In this document: positions 1-7,896 of the stretch, one piece after another
How the letters are laid out: each line of letters begins with the position of its first letter
How positions within the stretch are numbered: position 1 is the stretch's first letter
Origin: Flammeovirgaceae bacterium UBA5008
Lineage (GTDB): Bacteria; Bacteroidota; Bacteroidia; Cytophagales; Cyclobacteriaceae
Assembly: GCA_002398365.1 (NCBI GenBank)
Contig: DGYK01000042.1
Location: 76,691 to 90,067, forward strand
DNA: 13,377 bases
Reading direction: 5' to 3'
Notes under the pieces: generated by a model
What the model saw: the letters and a program-made list of their open reading frames with translations, nothing else
Database searches by the model: none
What the model was told of the DNA's origin: nothing
Program-made: the position numbers and the translations under genes

Positions 1-16
1 AGTTTTTTTTGATAAT

Positions 17-532
17 GTGTATTCTTACCTAAATGCGGGTTGGATAGTTTTACAATCGGTGGTTTTATTTACTTTGTATTCATGTAGTCAGTCACACAAA
101 GTTTTAGCGGGGCATGATTTTTCTACCGGTGATTGGTTGTTAGTTAAAACAAATTTCGAGGATCGTACTGCTTTTGTAATTGATAGCGAAAAGATACTCA
201 GTAACAATATAGAAGGTGTTCTTATTCCCGATGAAGGAGGGTGCGGTGGAACTACATGCATTGGATTATATAGTTTGTTTAAGGATGGGAAGTTAATGGC
301 AGGGACTTTCTATTTAGATGAAACGGTTCCATATCAATCAGATGAGATAACATATAGCTTTATCCACTCGAAGGTTTGGTATATTAGCCCATCCGGAGCG
401 GTTGATTTTATCAAAAAGTGGGATAGCCTAAAAAATAGAAAAGAGTTGTATCCGGTAGACAACTTTAATGAAAAGATAAATGAAGGACATATTTTAGTTT
501 ACTCTCGGGTCGATTCAACCGCAATCAAGTAA
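17..532 (+). CDS. Putative lipoprotein, unknown function, probably 5'-truncated
   Basis: The 171-residue reading starts at a GTG codon, and the frame stays open to the left edge of the window, so the true start probably lies upstream. A hydrophobic stretch at residues 8-21 is followed by LYSC, with Cys23 as a possible lipidation site. This would make it a lipoprotein whose positively charged N-terminus is missing here. The mature part is rich in aromatic and charged residues and has a Cys pair in GGCGGTTC (residues about 75-82). I recognise no family. The nearest ATG, two bases before the GTG, is out of frame and closes after five codons, so it is not an alternative start. Gene reality is fairly likely; function unknown. 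Confidence 0.55.
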   Translation: MYSYLNAGWIVLQSVVLFTLYSCSQSHKVLAGHDFSTGDWLLVKTNFEDRTAFVIDSEKILSNNIEGVLIPDEGGCGGTTCIGLYSLFKDGKLMAGTFYLDETVPYQSDEITYSFIHSKVWYISPSGAVDFIKKWDSLKNRKELYPVDNFNEKINEGHILVYSRVDSTAIK

Positions 533-694
533 AAACCGAATCACTAGCCTATCTATCCGACAGCCTTTTTGTTAAATGATTCTTTCGGGTTAAGCAACTG
601 GCTGACCCAAATTCTTTCAGAGTTGGGCGCAATGCCAGAGCCCTTTATTACTTTTCTCGAATCAAATCTTTATTTCCAGCTCTGCTAAGCCCTC

Positions 695-713
695 TACCGT
701 CAAGTGACGGGTA
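695..713 (+). other. Small hairpin upstream of the beta-lactamase-like gene
   Basis: CCGTC (697-701), loop AAGT and GACGG (706-710) form a perfect 5-bp stem with a tetraloop. T695/A713 and A696/T712 can extend it if G711 bulges out. It overlaps the first copy of an 11-bp tandem duplication. There is no T-tract, so it is not a normal intrinsic terminator; it may be an mRNA leader structure. Role unknown. Confidence 0.3.
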
Positions 714-726
714 AATGACGGGTAAA
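705..726 (+). repeat. Perfect 11-bp tandem duplication
   Basis: TGACGGGTAAA occurs at 705-715 and again, directly adjoining, at 716-726. The pair lies 58-79 bp before the preferred start of the serine hydrolase at 784. The duplication also creates an upstream ATG at 715 in the same frame. A second, unrelated 11-bp tandem pair is found at 10782-10803. Confidence 0.7.
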
Positions 727-783
727 AACGCTGTCCACAACCAGCGTTCGCCCGTTAGACCACCACCAAAAGAGAAATCAAAA

Positions 784-2064
784 ATGAAAAAGATCTTAGT
801 TTATGTAGTGGTAGCCGTGTTGATGATGACGGGATGGGCAGGTTTTGTTTTGACAGGTACAGTGAACGGCTGGTTTCATACACCCCTGGCCAAAGAAAAC
901 ACGTCAGCTTCCTTTCGCGCAGCCACAGAAGCAGAAATCAAAAAACAGTTTGTTGGAAACTTTGCCATGGTTGTTATGAAGAATGGCGCAGTTGAATACG
1001 AACAATTTTATTCAGCCGGAAAGCCGGTGGACAGAAATACAGTCTTTCAGGTTTCCTCCTTGAGCAAGTGGATTTCTGCTGTTGGAATCATGAAGCTGGT
1101 GGAACAAGGTAAACTGGATTTGGATGCACCGGTTAGTAAATATTTAACACGATGGCAACTTCCCCCAAGCGAATTTAATAACGAAGAAGTAACGGTGCGT
1201 AGGTTGTTAAGTCACACCGCTGGGTTAACCGATGGATTAGGTTATTCCGGTTTTAAAGTTGGGGTCGCTCTTCCATCACTCGAACAATCATTAACCCACG
1301 CACCCGATGCAGATGAAGGCAGTAGCGGAGTAGTGCTTGTGGGCATTCAACCGGGTACCATGTTTAAATATTCCGGTGGCGGCTACACAATGCTGCAATT
1401 GCTGGTGGAAGAAGTAACTCATCAATCTTTTGCAGATTACATGAAGCAATCTGTATTCGAACCGTTGGGCATGATGCATTCTACTTATGTGTGGAGTGAT
1501 TCTTCCGCGTATGCATTGGCTGAATTTTATAACCAAGACGGAACACCATCGGAGCACTTCCGCTATACTTCGTTGGCTGCTACATCACTCTATACATCAC
1601 TCGCTGATCTGGAATTATTTTTTCAAGCACATCTGCCGGGTAAAAACCGGGAGCCGGTCGGAAGAAATGCGCTGCGACCGGAGACACTGAAAAAAATGCG
1701 TGAGCCTCATGCACAATCCATGGGTGTGGATATGTGGGGGTTGGGAACCGTTCTCTTTGTACCGATAGACAATAACGATTTTATGATCGGGCACGATGGA
1801 AAAAGTACACCCCCGATTAACACGGCTATTCGATTAAATCCACAAACAGGGGATGGGATTATTGTCTTGGAAACAGGACATCCGCGTATCGCCACCACGT
1901 TGGCCAGTGAATGGGTATTCTGGCATACCGGCAAAGTCGACCTTTTCCTCTTTCAGATGTTAACGGGTGGAATGGTGAAGACGATCATGATCGGGTGGAT
2001 CGTGATCATCATACTGACGATTGCGTATGGGTTAGTGAATAGAAGGCGAATGAAGAAACGTTAG
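784..2064 (+). CDS. Membrane-anchored serine beta-lactamase-family hydrolase
   Basis: A 426-residue member of the beta-lactamase / penicillin-binding-protein-like serine hydrolase family (PF00144 type). The SxxK motif is S92-L-S-K95 within QVSSLSKWISA, giving the acyl-accepting serine and the general-base lysine. Other family marks are LLSHTAGLTD at 141-150, the second-motif region FKYSGGGY at 194-201 with Tyr196, and GHDG at 336-339 in the position of KTG. A TM helix at about 3-24 and another at about 398-417, followed by a basic tail, suggest anchoring at both ends with the catalytic domain outside the cytoplasm. The frame extends back to an ATG at 715, but that gives a polar, proline-rich extension before the membrane segment, so 784 is preferred. 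Substrate is unknown; such proteins are often esterases or peptidases rather than antibiotic-resistance enzymes. A hairpin with a T-run follows. Confidence 0.85.
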   Translation: MKKILVYVVVAVLMMTGWAGFVLTGTVNGWFHTPLAKENTSASFRAATEAEIKKQFVGNFAMVVMKNGAVEYEQFYSAGKPVDRNTVFQVSSLSKWISAVGIMKLVEQGKLDLDAPVSKYLTRWQLPPSEFNNEEVTVRRLLSHTAGLTDGLGYSGFKVGVALPSLEQSLTHAPDADEGSSGVVLVGIQPGTMFKYSGGGYTMLQLLVEEVTHQSFADYMKQSVFEPLGMMHSTYVWSDSSAYALAEFYNQDGTPSEHFRYTSLAATSLYTSLADLELFFQAHLPGKNREPVGRNALRPETLKKMREPHAQSMGVDMWGLGTVLFVPIDNNDFMIGHDGKSTPPINTAIRLNPQTGDGIIVLETGHPRIATTLASEWVFWHTGKVDLFLFQMLTGGMVKTIMIGWIVIIILTIAYGLVNRRRMKKR

Positions 2065-2101
2065 TCTAATAAGAATAGCTGATGGTGATGGTTTTGTTTA
2101 A

Positions 2102-2124
2102 CAGATCGCTTTGATCTGAATTTT
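2102..2124 (+). terminator. Probable intrinsic terminator after the serine hydrolase gene
   Basis: CAGATC (2102-2107), loop GCTTT and GATCTG (2113-2118) form a perfect 6-bp stem, followed by AATTTT. It starts 38 bp after the stop codon. The opposite strand has no T-run after the stem, so it would serve the plus-strand gene rather than the convergent lipoprotein gene. Confidence 0.45.
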
Positions 2125-2154
2125 ACTTTCTCTTTATGAGTATGGCTTAAACGC

Positions 2155-3093
2155 TCATTCCTTAAAGAGTTCTGCAAGAGCCGGATCTTTCATCATTTCC
2201 AAACGTTCCAATGAGTCTAGTTTTTTTTCCTTACTTCCAATCCAAGAAGTGCTAACACGACAACCTTTCTTACAATCATTAGGATAATCTATTCTTTTGT
2301 AAGCCCAACCTGTGCAAGTAGTTTCATCCACCTGAGTGATATGGATTTGGCAATCTCCATCAATTCCATGAAAAATCATCTTTTCCAAAACGCCATCTTT
2401 ACTTCCACGGTTAATCCGATATTGGTGAACAATTCTTGGGTCATTGTATTCAATTATCTCAATATCTTTTGTTTGAAGAACCTCTCCAGTAATAGGCTTT
2501 TGGAGAAATCGTTTTTGGTAGCGCGATGGCAATCGGTCAATTGGTAATTTTGATTGAGGTGAGTTTTCTTTAGGCCCTTTAAAAAAGTAAGGCCCATTAA
2601 AATAGTCTCTATAACCGGCATTATAATCGTTGGCCAGTCGCTCATAATCATTTTCGTCTCGGTGATACCCCCAATCATTATACTGCGCTTCGCTAAAGAG
2701 GTAAGTCAGACTGTCCCAGGTGAAGATGGTATATTCTTTAATAATGTAAAGTGTGTCGCTTATTTGAAAGGGTGAGCTATCGCTACTGGTGATGGTATAT
2801 GGTTTATGACCTTCAAGAATTTCGTCTATAACATATTCAGGGTATAGCAATACTTTGTTTTCGTTTACAATGAAAGTTCCTTTGATCTTTTTTACATCAC
2901 CACCATCCAAGCAACTCCAGTTGGATCTTTCATGTATGAATTTTCCGTTTGCCATGAGTGTCAGATTCGTTCCATTATTGAATCCGTACGTTTCGTATAC
3001 ACCTATGACTTGATCGTACACTGCTGGATCGTTTTGTGTGCAACTGATGGCAAGTAGTACGAATGCCAGTATAATAATTTGTTTCATTCTCAA
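2155..3093 (-). CDS. Lipoprotein of unknown function
   Basis: The only convincing minus-strand gene in the window, 312 residues. It starts MRMKQ, has a hydrophobic signal segment and an AISC lipobox with Cys18 as the likely lipidated residue. The mature protein should sit on a membrane facing the periplasm or outside. Near the N-terminus there is VIGVYETYGFNNGTNLTL followed by a short beta-rich stretch; this looks like the small sheet-forming units seen in Bacteroidota lipoproteins of the lipocalin or YD type, but I cannot name a domain. Several Cys residues lie in the last third (DGDC, TTC, NDC, KGC), perhaps disulphide-bonded. A start two codons in (3087) is equally possible. It converges with the serine hydrolase gene and diverges from the gene at 3255. 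Function unknown. Confidence 0.75.
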   Translation of the reverse strand: MRMKQIIILAFVLLAISCTQNDPAVYDQVIGVYETYGFNNGTNLTLMANGKFIHERSNWSCLDGGDVKKIKGTFIVNENKVLLYPEYVIDEILEGHKPYTITSSDSSPFQISDTLYIIKEYTIFTWDSLTYLFSEAQYNDWGYHRDENDYERLANDYNAGYRDYFNGPYFFKGPKENSPQSKLPIDRLPSRYQKRFLQKPITGEVLQTKDIEIIEYNDPRIVHQYRINRGSKDGVLEKMIFHGIDGDCQIHITQVDETTCTGWAYKRIDYPNDCKKGCRVSTSWIGSKEKKLDSLERLEMMKDPALAELFKE

Positions 3094-3226
3094 TGGTGAA
3101 TTTAAGTATTCTTTTGAACAACTTTAACGGTCGTTGAGATAATTTAGTGTTTTGATTTTCTCATTGAACTCTATGGTTGGAGTTGCTTTGCAAAATCACT
3201 AAAATCACACCCGAATAAAAAAGTAG

Positions 3227-3234
3227 TATCTTTC
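3227..3234 (+). promoter_or_regulatory. Possible -7 promoter element for the gene at 3255
   Basis: TATCTTTC matches five of the six fixed bases of the Bacteroidota -7 consensus TAnnTTTG and ends 20 bp before the ATG. No TTG stands at the usual 17-23 bp upstream distance, so support is weak. Confidence 0.25.
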
Positions 3235-3254
3235 AGTTTACTTAAATAACTGAT

Positions 3255-4229
3255 ATGAAGAATCTGCTTTTGGCAACCTTCTTTTTTCTTTCTGTTTCGG
3301 GCTATACTCAAAAAATCGTTCTTCGATCCGTTACCGTAGTCGATATCAATACCATCCCGTATCCCAATTCACTCGGTAGCACCACCTCCAGCCAACCGCA
3401 GAAGGGCACGGTGAAACTGACCAATGGGAGTGAAGTAAAAGGGAAGATCACGTTTTTCAGGAAAAAGGACGTCTTTAACCGCGTGAAGGTGAATACCGGA
3501 GACGAGAAAATGGAAATACCGGCCGATCAGATTGCCTCCATCGTGCTCGACCCGATCGTTTACGAAAAAGAATACCCGAACAATTTTAAAAACCCCGAAA
3601 AGAATTTTCAACCCGGATATATTGTGTTGCCAAACGGCATGAAAATGACCGGACGTGTGGCGCAGTTGCGCGATTTCAGCGACTACGACTTTTTCGTTTA
3701 CAATGTGGCCTTCTTGCCGGAAGGAACCACTGTAGCATCTACCTTTAAAGGTGGGCGTTTAGTAGAGTTTGGACAAGAGATCAATGGTGTTGTCAACCGT
3801 TGGGATGGGTACGCAGACGGATATTTATTGCGCCTCACAGACGGACGGTTTCGGTTAAGCCGCAACCCGTATTCAAAAACAAAAAATGAGTTTTTCACCA
3901 GCGTCAAAAATCAGGTGGCATATGAGCTGTCGAAAGAAGTAACTGGACATACACTTGCCAATAATTTCGAGAACGGAGAAAATGTAAATGAATCGTTAGA
4001 GAACGCGGCCAACGCAGGGCAGGTTGTACAGGAAGTATTAGGAGGTATTGAGATCAATAAAAAAGAGTATTTGATTTTTGATTCCGTTAACAAATCAGTA
4101 GAGACGGTGAATAAATCCAATCTCAGAGAGGTACTCCAGAAAATCAGCCGTGGCTGTGCCAATGCAGGTGAACCCAATTGGGATAAATTAACCGAGTACA
4201 TCAACCAGTTAAACATAACTTGCCGTTAA
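3255..4229 (+). CDS. Secreted protein with duplicated beta-rich units, unknown function
   Basis: A 324-residue protein with a signal peptide at residues 1-18 (MKNLLLATFFFLSVSG, cleavage near YTQ), so probably exported to the periplasm or surface. Two similar units are visible: KGTVKLTNGSEVKGK at 50-64 and PGYIVLPNGMKMTGR at 120-134, each a strand, an NG turn and a strand. Each is followed by a further stretch of about 40 residues. This looks like an internal duplication of a small sheet. The central region ends with a DGYLLRLTDGRFRLSRNPY segment, and the C-terminal part is helical with a final CANAG...NITC cysteine pair. The overall pattern recalls conserved exported Bacteroidota proteins, but I know no function. 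The stop is only 31 bp before the VOC gene, so the two may be co-transcribed. Confidence 0.75.
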   Translation: MKNLLLATFFFLSVSGYTQKIVLRSVTVVDINTIPYPNSLGSTTSSQPQKGTVKLTNGSEVKGKITFFRKKDVFNRVKVNTGDEKMEIPADQIASIVLDPIVYEKEYPNNFKNPEKNFQPGYIVLPNGMKMTGRVAQLRDFSDYDFFVYNVAFLPEGTTVASTFKGGRLVEFGQEINGVVNRWDGYADGYLLRLTDGRFRLSRNPYSKTKNEFFTSVKNQVAYELSKEVTGHTLANNFENGENVNESLENAANAGQVVQEVLGGIEINKKEYLIFDSVNKSVETVNKSNLREVLQKISRGCANAGEPNWDKLTEYINQLNITCR

Positions 4230-4260
4230 TGCTTTGTTCTTTATTACTTGAAAAAATGAG

Positions 4261-4620
4261 ATGTATAAAGCAACTTATTTAAGCCCCATGATTCCCTCTT
4301 TCGATTTGGAAGAGACGGCAGACTTCTTTAAAAGTGTATTGGGTTTTTCATCCGTTATGCATACACCGGCATACGCAGTTTATCAAAAAGACAATTTAAC
4401 TGTTCACCTATTGCCCGCAGGAGAAAATGTGGGCCAAATGGAATTTTATTTGGAAGTAGACAATATAGATGATCTTTGGAACGCTATCAAAGACAAAATC
4501 AGACACTTAAAAACCAGAGGACCCTTTGATCGTGATTATGGAATGCGTGAAATCCATATTGGTATTCCAAAAACAAATGCTTTACTATTCATTGGACAAG
4601 AAATTAAACCGGTAGGGTAA
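4261..4620 (+). CDS. VOC (glyoxalase / bleomycin-resistance-like) protein
   Basis: A 119-residue single-unit protein of the vicinal oxygen chelate superfamily. The N-terminal strand and helix read SPMIPSFDLEETADFFKSVL, followed by the usual LGF turn, a middle strand DNLTVHLLP (residues 44-52), the second-half strand EFYLEVDNIDDLWNAI (61-76) and the closing YGMREIHIGIP...LLFIGQEI (93-115). The GMRE glutamate (E97) is at a usual metal-ligand position, and His49 may be another. Ligands are incomplete by eye, so it may be a binding protein rather than an enzyme. Length is normal for a one-module VOC that works as a dimer. It is cytosolic and follows the gene at 3255 closely. The ATG five bases earlier is out of frame and opens only a tiny ORF. 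A structured hairpin follows. Confidence 0.8.
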   Translation: MYKATYLSPMIPSFDLEETADFFKSVLGFSSVMHTPAYAVYQKDNLTVHLLPAGENVGQMEFYLEVDNIDDLWNAIKDKIRHLKTRGPFDRDYGMREIHIGIPKTNALLFIGQEIKPVG

Positions 4621-4625
4621 GATAG

Positions 4626-4665
4626 AGCTTTTAGGTGTGGTGCCTATCGCAAAGCTTAATTTCTT
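4626..4665 (+). terminator. Two-part hairpin, possible terminator after the VOC gene
   Basis: AGCTTT (4626-4631) pairs with AAAGCT (4651-4656). Inside, TAGGT (4632-4636) pairs with GCCTA (4642-4646), with one G-T pair, around loop GTGGT, leaving TCGC unpaired on one side. TAATTTCTT follows. It lies six bases after the stop codon. The T-tract is imperfect. Confidence 0.4.
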
Positions 4666-4796
4666 AGTGCCAATGCTGAATATTTTTGCTTTCAATGACT
4701 ATAAGCATTCGGTTTAATAATCTGAAGTCAATTTTAACTAGAAAAAACTTTTCATTACTTCATTTGTTATTGTTTGTATACGCTATATTAAATAAT

Positions 4797-5207
4797 ATGA
4801 ATAAAATAGGCTTGCTTTTAATTTTATGCCTCTTGGTTCAATGCCAGGTCAATGCCCAAACCCAAAAGGCAACTGTTTATTTGTTTAGATATGTCGATCG
4901 CGACCCGAATGTTCCCTATTATACCTATATGGATCAAGCGCTTTTATGTAAACTGGGAGACGGTGATTACTCCGTTCATGAATTAGAGCCAGGTGAACAT
5001 CATTTTCATGCGCAGTATAAAGGCAAAATTAAATCAACACCCGAAACGGAACTTCTCATAAATTTAGAACCCGGAAAAATTTACTATGTTTCGGTTAATG
5101 TGGTAACGAAAGCATTTGGAAAAGGCAGATTTTATTGTGAACAATTGAGCGAAGAAGAAGGAATGAAACGAGCCAAAACATATTATCGTAGAAACAAATG
5201 CTTCTAA
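4797..5207 (+). CDS. Secreted DUF2846-like protein
   Basis: The chosen start gives 136 residues beginning MNKIGLLLILCLLVQC, a clean signal peptide with cleavage near VNAQ (residues 18-21). Longer in-frame starts back to 4686 put an unlikely extra hydrophobic stretch in front, so 4797 is preferred. Residues 24-105 have the layout of the DUF2846 family: ATVYLFRYVD, a short loop, a CKLGDGDYSVHELEPGEHHF core in which the PGxH turn is typical, then LLINLEPGKIYYVSVNV. The C-terminus is basic and ends in Cys. Members are small beta-sandwich-like envelope proteins of unknown role. It lies 53 bp before the exported barrel-like gene and could share a transcript with it. Confidence 0.7.
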   Translation: MNKIGLLLILCLLVQCQVNAQTQKATVYLFRYVDRDPNVPYYTYMDQALLCKLGDGDYSVHELEPGEHHFHAQYKGKIKSTPETELLINLEPGKIYYVSVNVVTKAFGKGRFYCEQLSEEEGMKRAKTYYRRNKCF

Positions 5208-5230
5208 AAACCACGGCCTGAGAGTAAAAG

Positions 5231-5257
5231 TTGTTCCAACTAATAAAAATACGTTTG
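5231..5257 (+). promoter_or_regulatory. Promoter-like TTG / TAnnTTTG pair abutting a start codon
   Basis: TTG at 5231-5233 and TACGTTTG at 5250-5257 (exact TAnnTTTG) are 16 bp apart. The start codon of the next gene is at 5261, so transcription would begin at or inside the ATG and give a leaderless mRNA. Motifs of this information content also occur by chance in AT-rich DNA. Confidence 0.25.
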
Positions 5258-5260
5258 TCC

Positions 5261-5842
5261 ATGAAAAGAATAGCGAATGTTTTAGTGCTGATCTTAGTTT
5301 TTACTTTCAAGAATGCGATGGCGCAAGAAACAGAGCGGCCACTAAAAGCGCAGTTTTTGCTGGAAGGAGGTTTCGAGTTTGGTGGCGATGAAGTTCTACA
5401 GGTTTTTTTTACCAATGGTGGCAGTCAAACCATGCGTGCCGGACAAGGGGGATACATTGCTTTGGGTGGGCAACTACAATTTGCAAGAATAAAGCAATTG
5501 ATGGTGCGGGCTTCCCTCGGAATCAAGTACAATACCACAGCCGCAGATAATGCCGATATTCGATTAACGCGCCTTCCGGTAACCATTACACCATTCTGGA
5601 AAATCAATGATGATTTCAGGTTGGGGGTGGGTGTAACCACCCACATCAATCCAAGCCTTCATGGCGATGGCTTTGTGCCGGATGTGGCGTTTACAAGCAC
5701 AACAGGACCACGCTTCGAATTTGGGTACCGATGGATTGCCTTAACCTACACAGCGATCAGTTATAAAACTGTGTCGGGTGCATCTATTTCAGCCAGTTCA
5801 ATAGGGATATCACTATCTTATGCTTTTCCTAATAAAAAATAA
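5261..5842 (+). CDS. Small outer-membrane beta-barrel-like exported protein
   Basis: A 193-residue protein beginning MKRIANVLVLILVFTFKNAM, a signal peptide with cleavage after AMA (residue 21). The mature part is a series of alternating strands with glycine- and aromatic-rich turns: FLLEGGFEFGG, GGYIALGGQLQF, LMVRASLGIKY, FRLGVGVTTHIN, GPRFEFGYRWIALTYTAISY and IGISLSYAFP. This is the pattern of a small eight-stranded outer-membrane barrel of the OmpW / porin-like kind, although the final residue is Lys rather than the usual Phe. It lies 53 bp after the DUF2846-like gene in the same direction. A TTG start at 5231 in the same frame is rejected because the signal peptide clearly starts at 5261. 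Exact role unknown. Confidence 0.7.
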   Translation: MKRIANVLVLILVFTFKNAMAQETERPLKAQFLLEGGFEFGGDEVLQVFFTNGGSQTMRAGQGGYIALGGQLQFARIKQLMVRASLGIKYNTTAADNADIRLTRLPVTITPFWKINDDFRLGVGVTTHINPSLHGDGFVPDVAFTSTTGPRFEFGYRWIALTYTAISYKTVSGASISASSIGISLSYAFPNKK

Positions 5843-6043
5843 GTAGAGCTACTATTGTTTTCCTATAGCCTGCGATCAGTGGGTTCACTAACCACCTAAG
5901 TACGGTCTTCATCAATTTTTCTGCTACCCGTTTAGCGCTCCAGCATAGTTATTCTCGCCTTAATCTTAAAAACTGCATCTACTCAGACGACAAAATTTAA
6001 ATTGGAAGAGTGACAGGGAAGAACGAGATTTATGATCACTGAA

Positions 6044-6058
6044 GTTCGTAGCAATGAT
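6044..6058 (+). repeat. Module D copy upstream of the SRPBCC gene
   Basis: GTTCGTAGCAATGAT matches 13 of 15 bases of the D copy at 8924-8938 and lies 28 bp before the ATG at 6087. It also sits inside a loose inverted pair of TGATCA. See the other D copies before the genes at 8950 and 9477. Confidence 0.45.
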
Positions 6059-6086
6059 CAAGAAATAACATCAATAAATTTCAACT

Positions 6087-6545
6087 ATGGAAAAACTCAC
6101 ATTCAAGGTAGTGATTCATGCTCCAGCCCATCAAGTATATGATTTGATGTTGGGCATTTCCAACAAATCTACTTATCAGCAGTGGACTGCTTTGTTCAAT
6201 CCGACATCTACCTATGAAGGGCAATGGAAGAAAGGAGGCAAAATGTTATTCATAGGAACGGATGATAAGGGAGAGAAGGGAGGTATAGTTTCGGAAATAA
6301 TGGATAACATCCCCAATCAATTTGTTTCAATTCGACATTACGGACTTGTCAAAGGAAATGAAGAAATAACCGAAGGACCGGAAGTGGAAAAGTGGGCCAA
6401 TGGATTTGAAAACTACACATTCACCGAAAATAAAGGAATTACTGAGTTAAAAGTTGATTTAGATACAACACAAGAGTTTATGGAATACATGAATGAAAAC
6501 TATCCGAAAGCATTAAACAAATTAAAGGAAATGTGTGAAAAATAA
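6087..6545 (+). CDS. SRPBCC / AHSA1-like ligand-binding protein
   Basis: A 152-residue cytosolic protein of the START-like SRPBCC superfamily. The opening EKLTFKVVIHAPAHQVYDLML (residues 2-22) is the usual first strand and helix. A W33 region after the helix, GGKMLFIGTDDKGEKGGIVSEIMDNIPNQFVSIRH (50-84) for the central sheet, and a long C-terminal helix TQEFMEYMNENYPKALNKLKEM (128-149) complete the fold. Length is normal for the family. The fold binds hydrophobic ligands in a deep pocket; what this one binds cannot be told from sequence. It is preceded by 244 bp without a gene and by a D motif. No operon partner is evident: the next gene is 99 bp on and unrelated. Confidence 0.8.
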   Translation: MEKLTFKVVIHAPAHQVYDLMLGISNKSTYQQWTALFNPTSTYEGQWKKGGKMLFIGTDDKGEKGGIVSEIMDNIPNQFVSIRHYGLVKGNEEITEGPEVEKWANGFENYTFTENKGITELKVDLDTTQEFMEYMNENYPKALNKLKEMCEK

Positions 6546-6644
6546 CTGCGATTGAATTTCAGATAGGTTTACATTATTTGTTCGATAAATTGAGTTAGCG
6601 GAGAAAATGCCTAGGTATCAAAATGGAAATTAAAACAATAGGTT

Positions 6645-7739
6645 ATGAGTTTCATTAAGAAAATATTCGGAAAGAAAGATCCGCCAATCAAGAGCTACAT
6701 TGACTTTTGGAATTGGTTTCAGGAGAACGAAAAGATTTTTTTTAATGTTGTGAAAAGCAACAAAAACTTTGAAAAAGACTTTTTTGACAAACTTTCACCC
6801 AAACTTTCCGAACTAAAAGAAGGTTATTTTTATCTGGCAGGTATGTATGACGACAATACGGTTGAATTGGTATTGACCGCAGACGGTAACCCTAAAAATA
6901 TTGTCTTCGTAGAAGAACTGGTAGAACAAGCACCCAAAATTAACGGCTGGAAATTTACAGCACTCAAACCTGCACTTGACATTGCAAATGTAGACATCAG
7001 TATGGCAGGATATCGTTTTAACAAAGAAAATATATTCTTCTACTCAAATGACTCTCAAGACTACCCTGACGAAGTTGATATTTGTGTAATCCACACTGAA
7101 CTGACAGAAGAAAATAAGCAACAAATAGGAACAGGGACTTATATTTTCTTAGATAATTATTTAGGCGAATTGGATCTTCTAAATAATATAGATAACATAC
7201 AAATCATTAGTAGGAGCGAAGCTGAAAAGGAACTTATTCCTATAACAAAACTTAAAGACTTCTTGACATGGCGACAAAAGGAATTTATTGAAAAGTATAG
7301 CGGACTACGCCACAATACAGACGAGGACATTTATTCAAGTTTAGAAGCTGAACTTAATAATGGAAGACCATTAATAGCGATTGTTAATTCCACATTGCTT
7401 GATTGGAACAGCAAAGCATCACACCCTTGGATCTTAAATGTGGAAATCAAATATGATGGCAATGACAACAACGGAATGCCTGACAAAAATACCTACCAAT
7501 TGCTGGATGAGTTCGAAGAACAAATATTGGTTGAATTAAAAGACTTTGACGGCTACTTAAATATTGGAAGACAAACAGCAGATAATTCGAGGGAAATATA
7601 TTTCGCTTGTAAAGATTTTAGAAAACCTTCTAAGACATTGCACAATCTGACACAAAAATATTCTGATAAGTTGGACATCAATTATGATATTTACAAGGAC
7701 AAATATTGGCAATCATTTGAACGATTTAAACCAAATTAA
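6645..7739 (+). CDS. DUF695-domain protein
   Basis: A 364-residue cytosolic protein with no signal peptide. The N-terminal half (about 15-120) opens with SYIDFWNWFQENEKIFFNVV and contains YFYLAGMYDDNTVELVLTAD and GWKFTALKPA, a conserved block often found before DUF695. The C-terminal domain (about 240-362) starts at GRPLIAIVNSTLLDWNSKA and ends in YDKDKYWQSF-like sequence (KDKYWQSFERF), which fits DUF695. Acidic residues are abundant throughout. DUF695 has no established biochemical role. A GTTAGCGG element resembling the end of module D lies at 6593-6600. The 5' leader is A-rich with no Shine-Dalgarno sequence. The base composition here is low in G+C compared with the left part of the window. 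Confidence 0.8.
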   Translation: MSFIKKIFGKKDPPIKSYIDFWNWFQENEKIFFNVVKSNKNFEKDFFDKLSPKLSELKEGYFYLAGMYDDNTVELVLTADGNPKNIVFVEELVEQAPKINGWKFTALKPALDIANVDISMAGYRFNKENIFFYSNDSQDYPDEVDICVIHTELTEENKQQIGTGTYIFLDNYLGELDLLNNIDNIQIISRSEAEKELIPITKLKDFLTWRQKEFIEKYSGLRHNTDEDIYSSLEAELNNGRPLIAIVNSTLLDWNSKASHPWILNVEIKYDGNDNNGMPDKNTYQLLDEFEEQILVELKDFDGYLNIGRQTADNSREIYFACKDFRKPSKTLHNLTQKYSDKLDINYDIYKDKYWQSFERFKPN

Positions 7740-7896
7740 CAAAAAAAACTTCTACTTTAATTGTCTTCGGAAACCACTTCCCACTATCCTGTCAATCCTC
7801 ATTAAGATAGAGAGAAAAGCGGCTATCGAAACAAAGTAGGGCAACAACCACCGCAAATATCCAAAAGCTGTGGTGTAGTAACTCCAACAGACAATC

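Noticed and set aside
660..726. Minus-strand stretch reading RHLTVEGLAELEIKI before a stop, like a protein C-terminus
   Set aside because: Only about 20 codons, no upstream continuation, and it overlaps the tandem duplication; probably chance.
1291..1934. Several ORFs on both strands inside the serine hydrolase gene
   Set aside because: They lie in other frames of a gene with clear catalytic motifs and have no features of their own.
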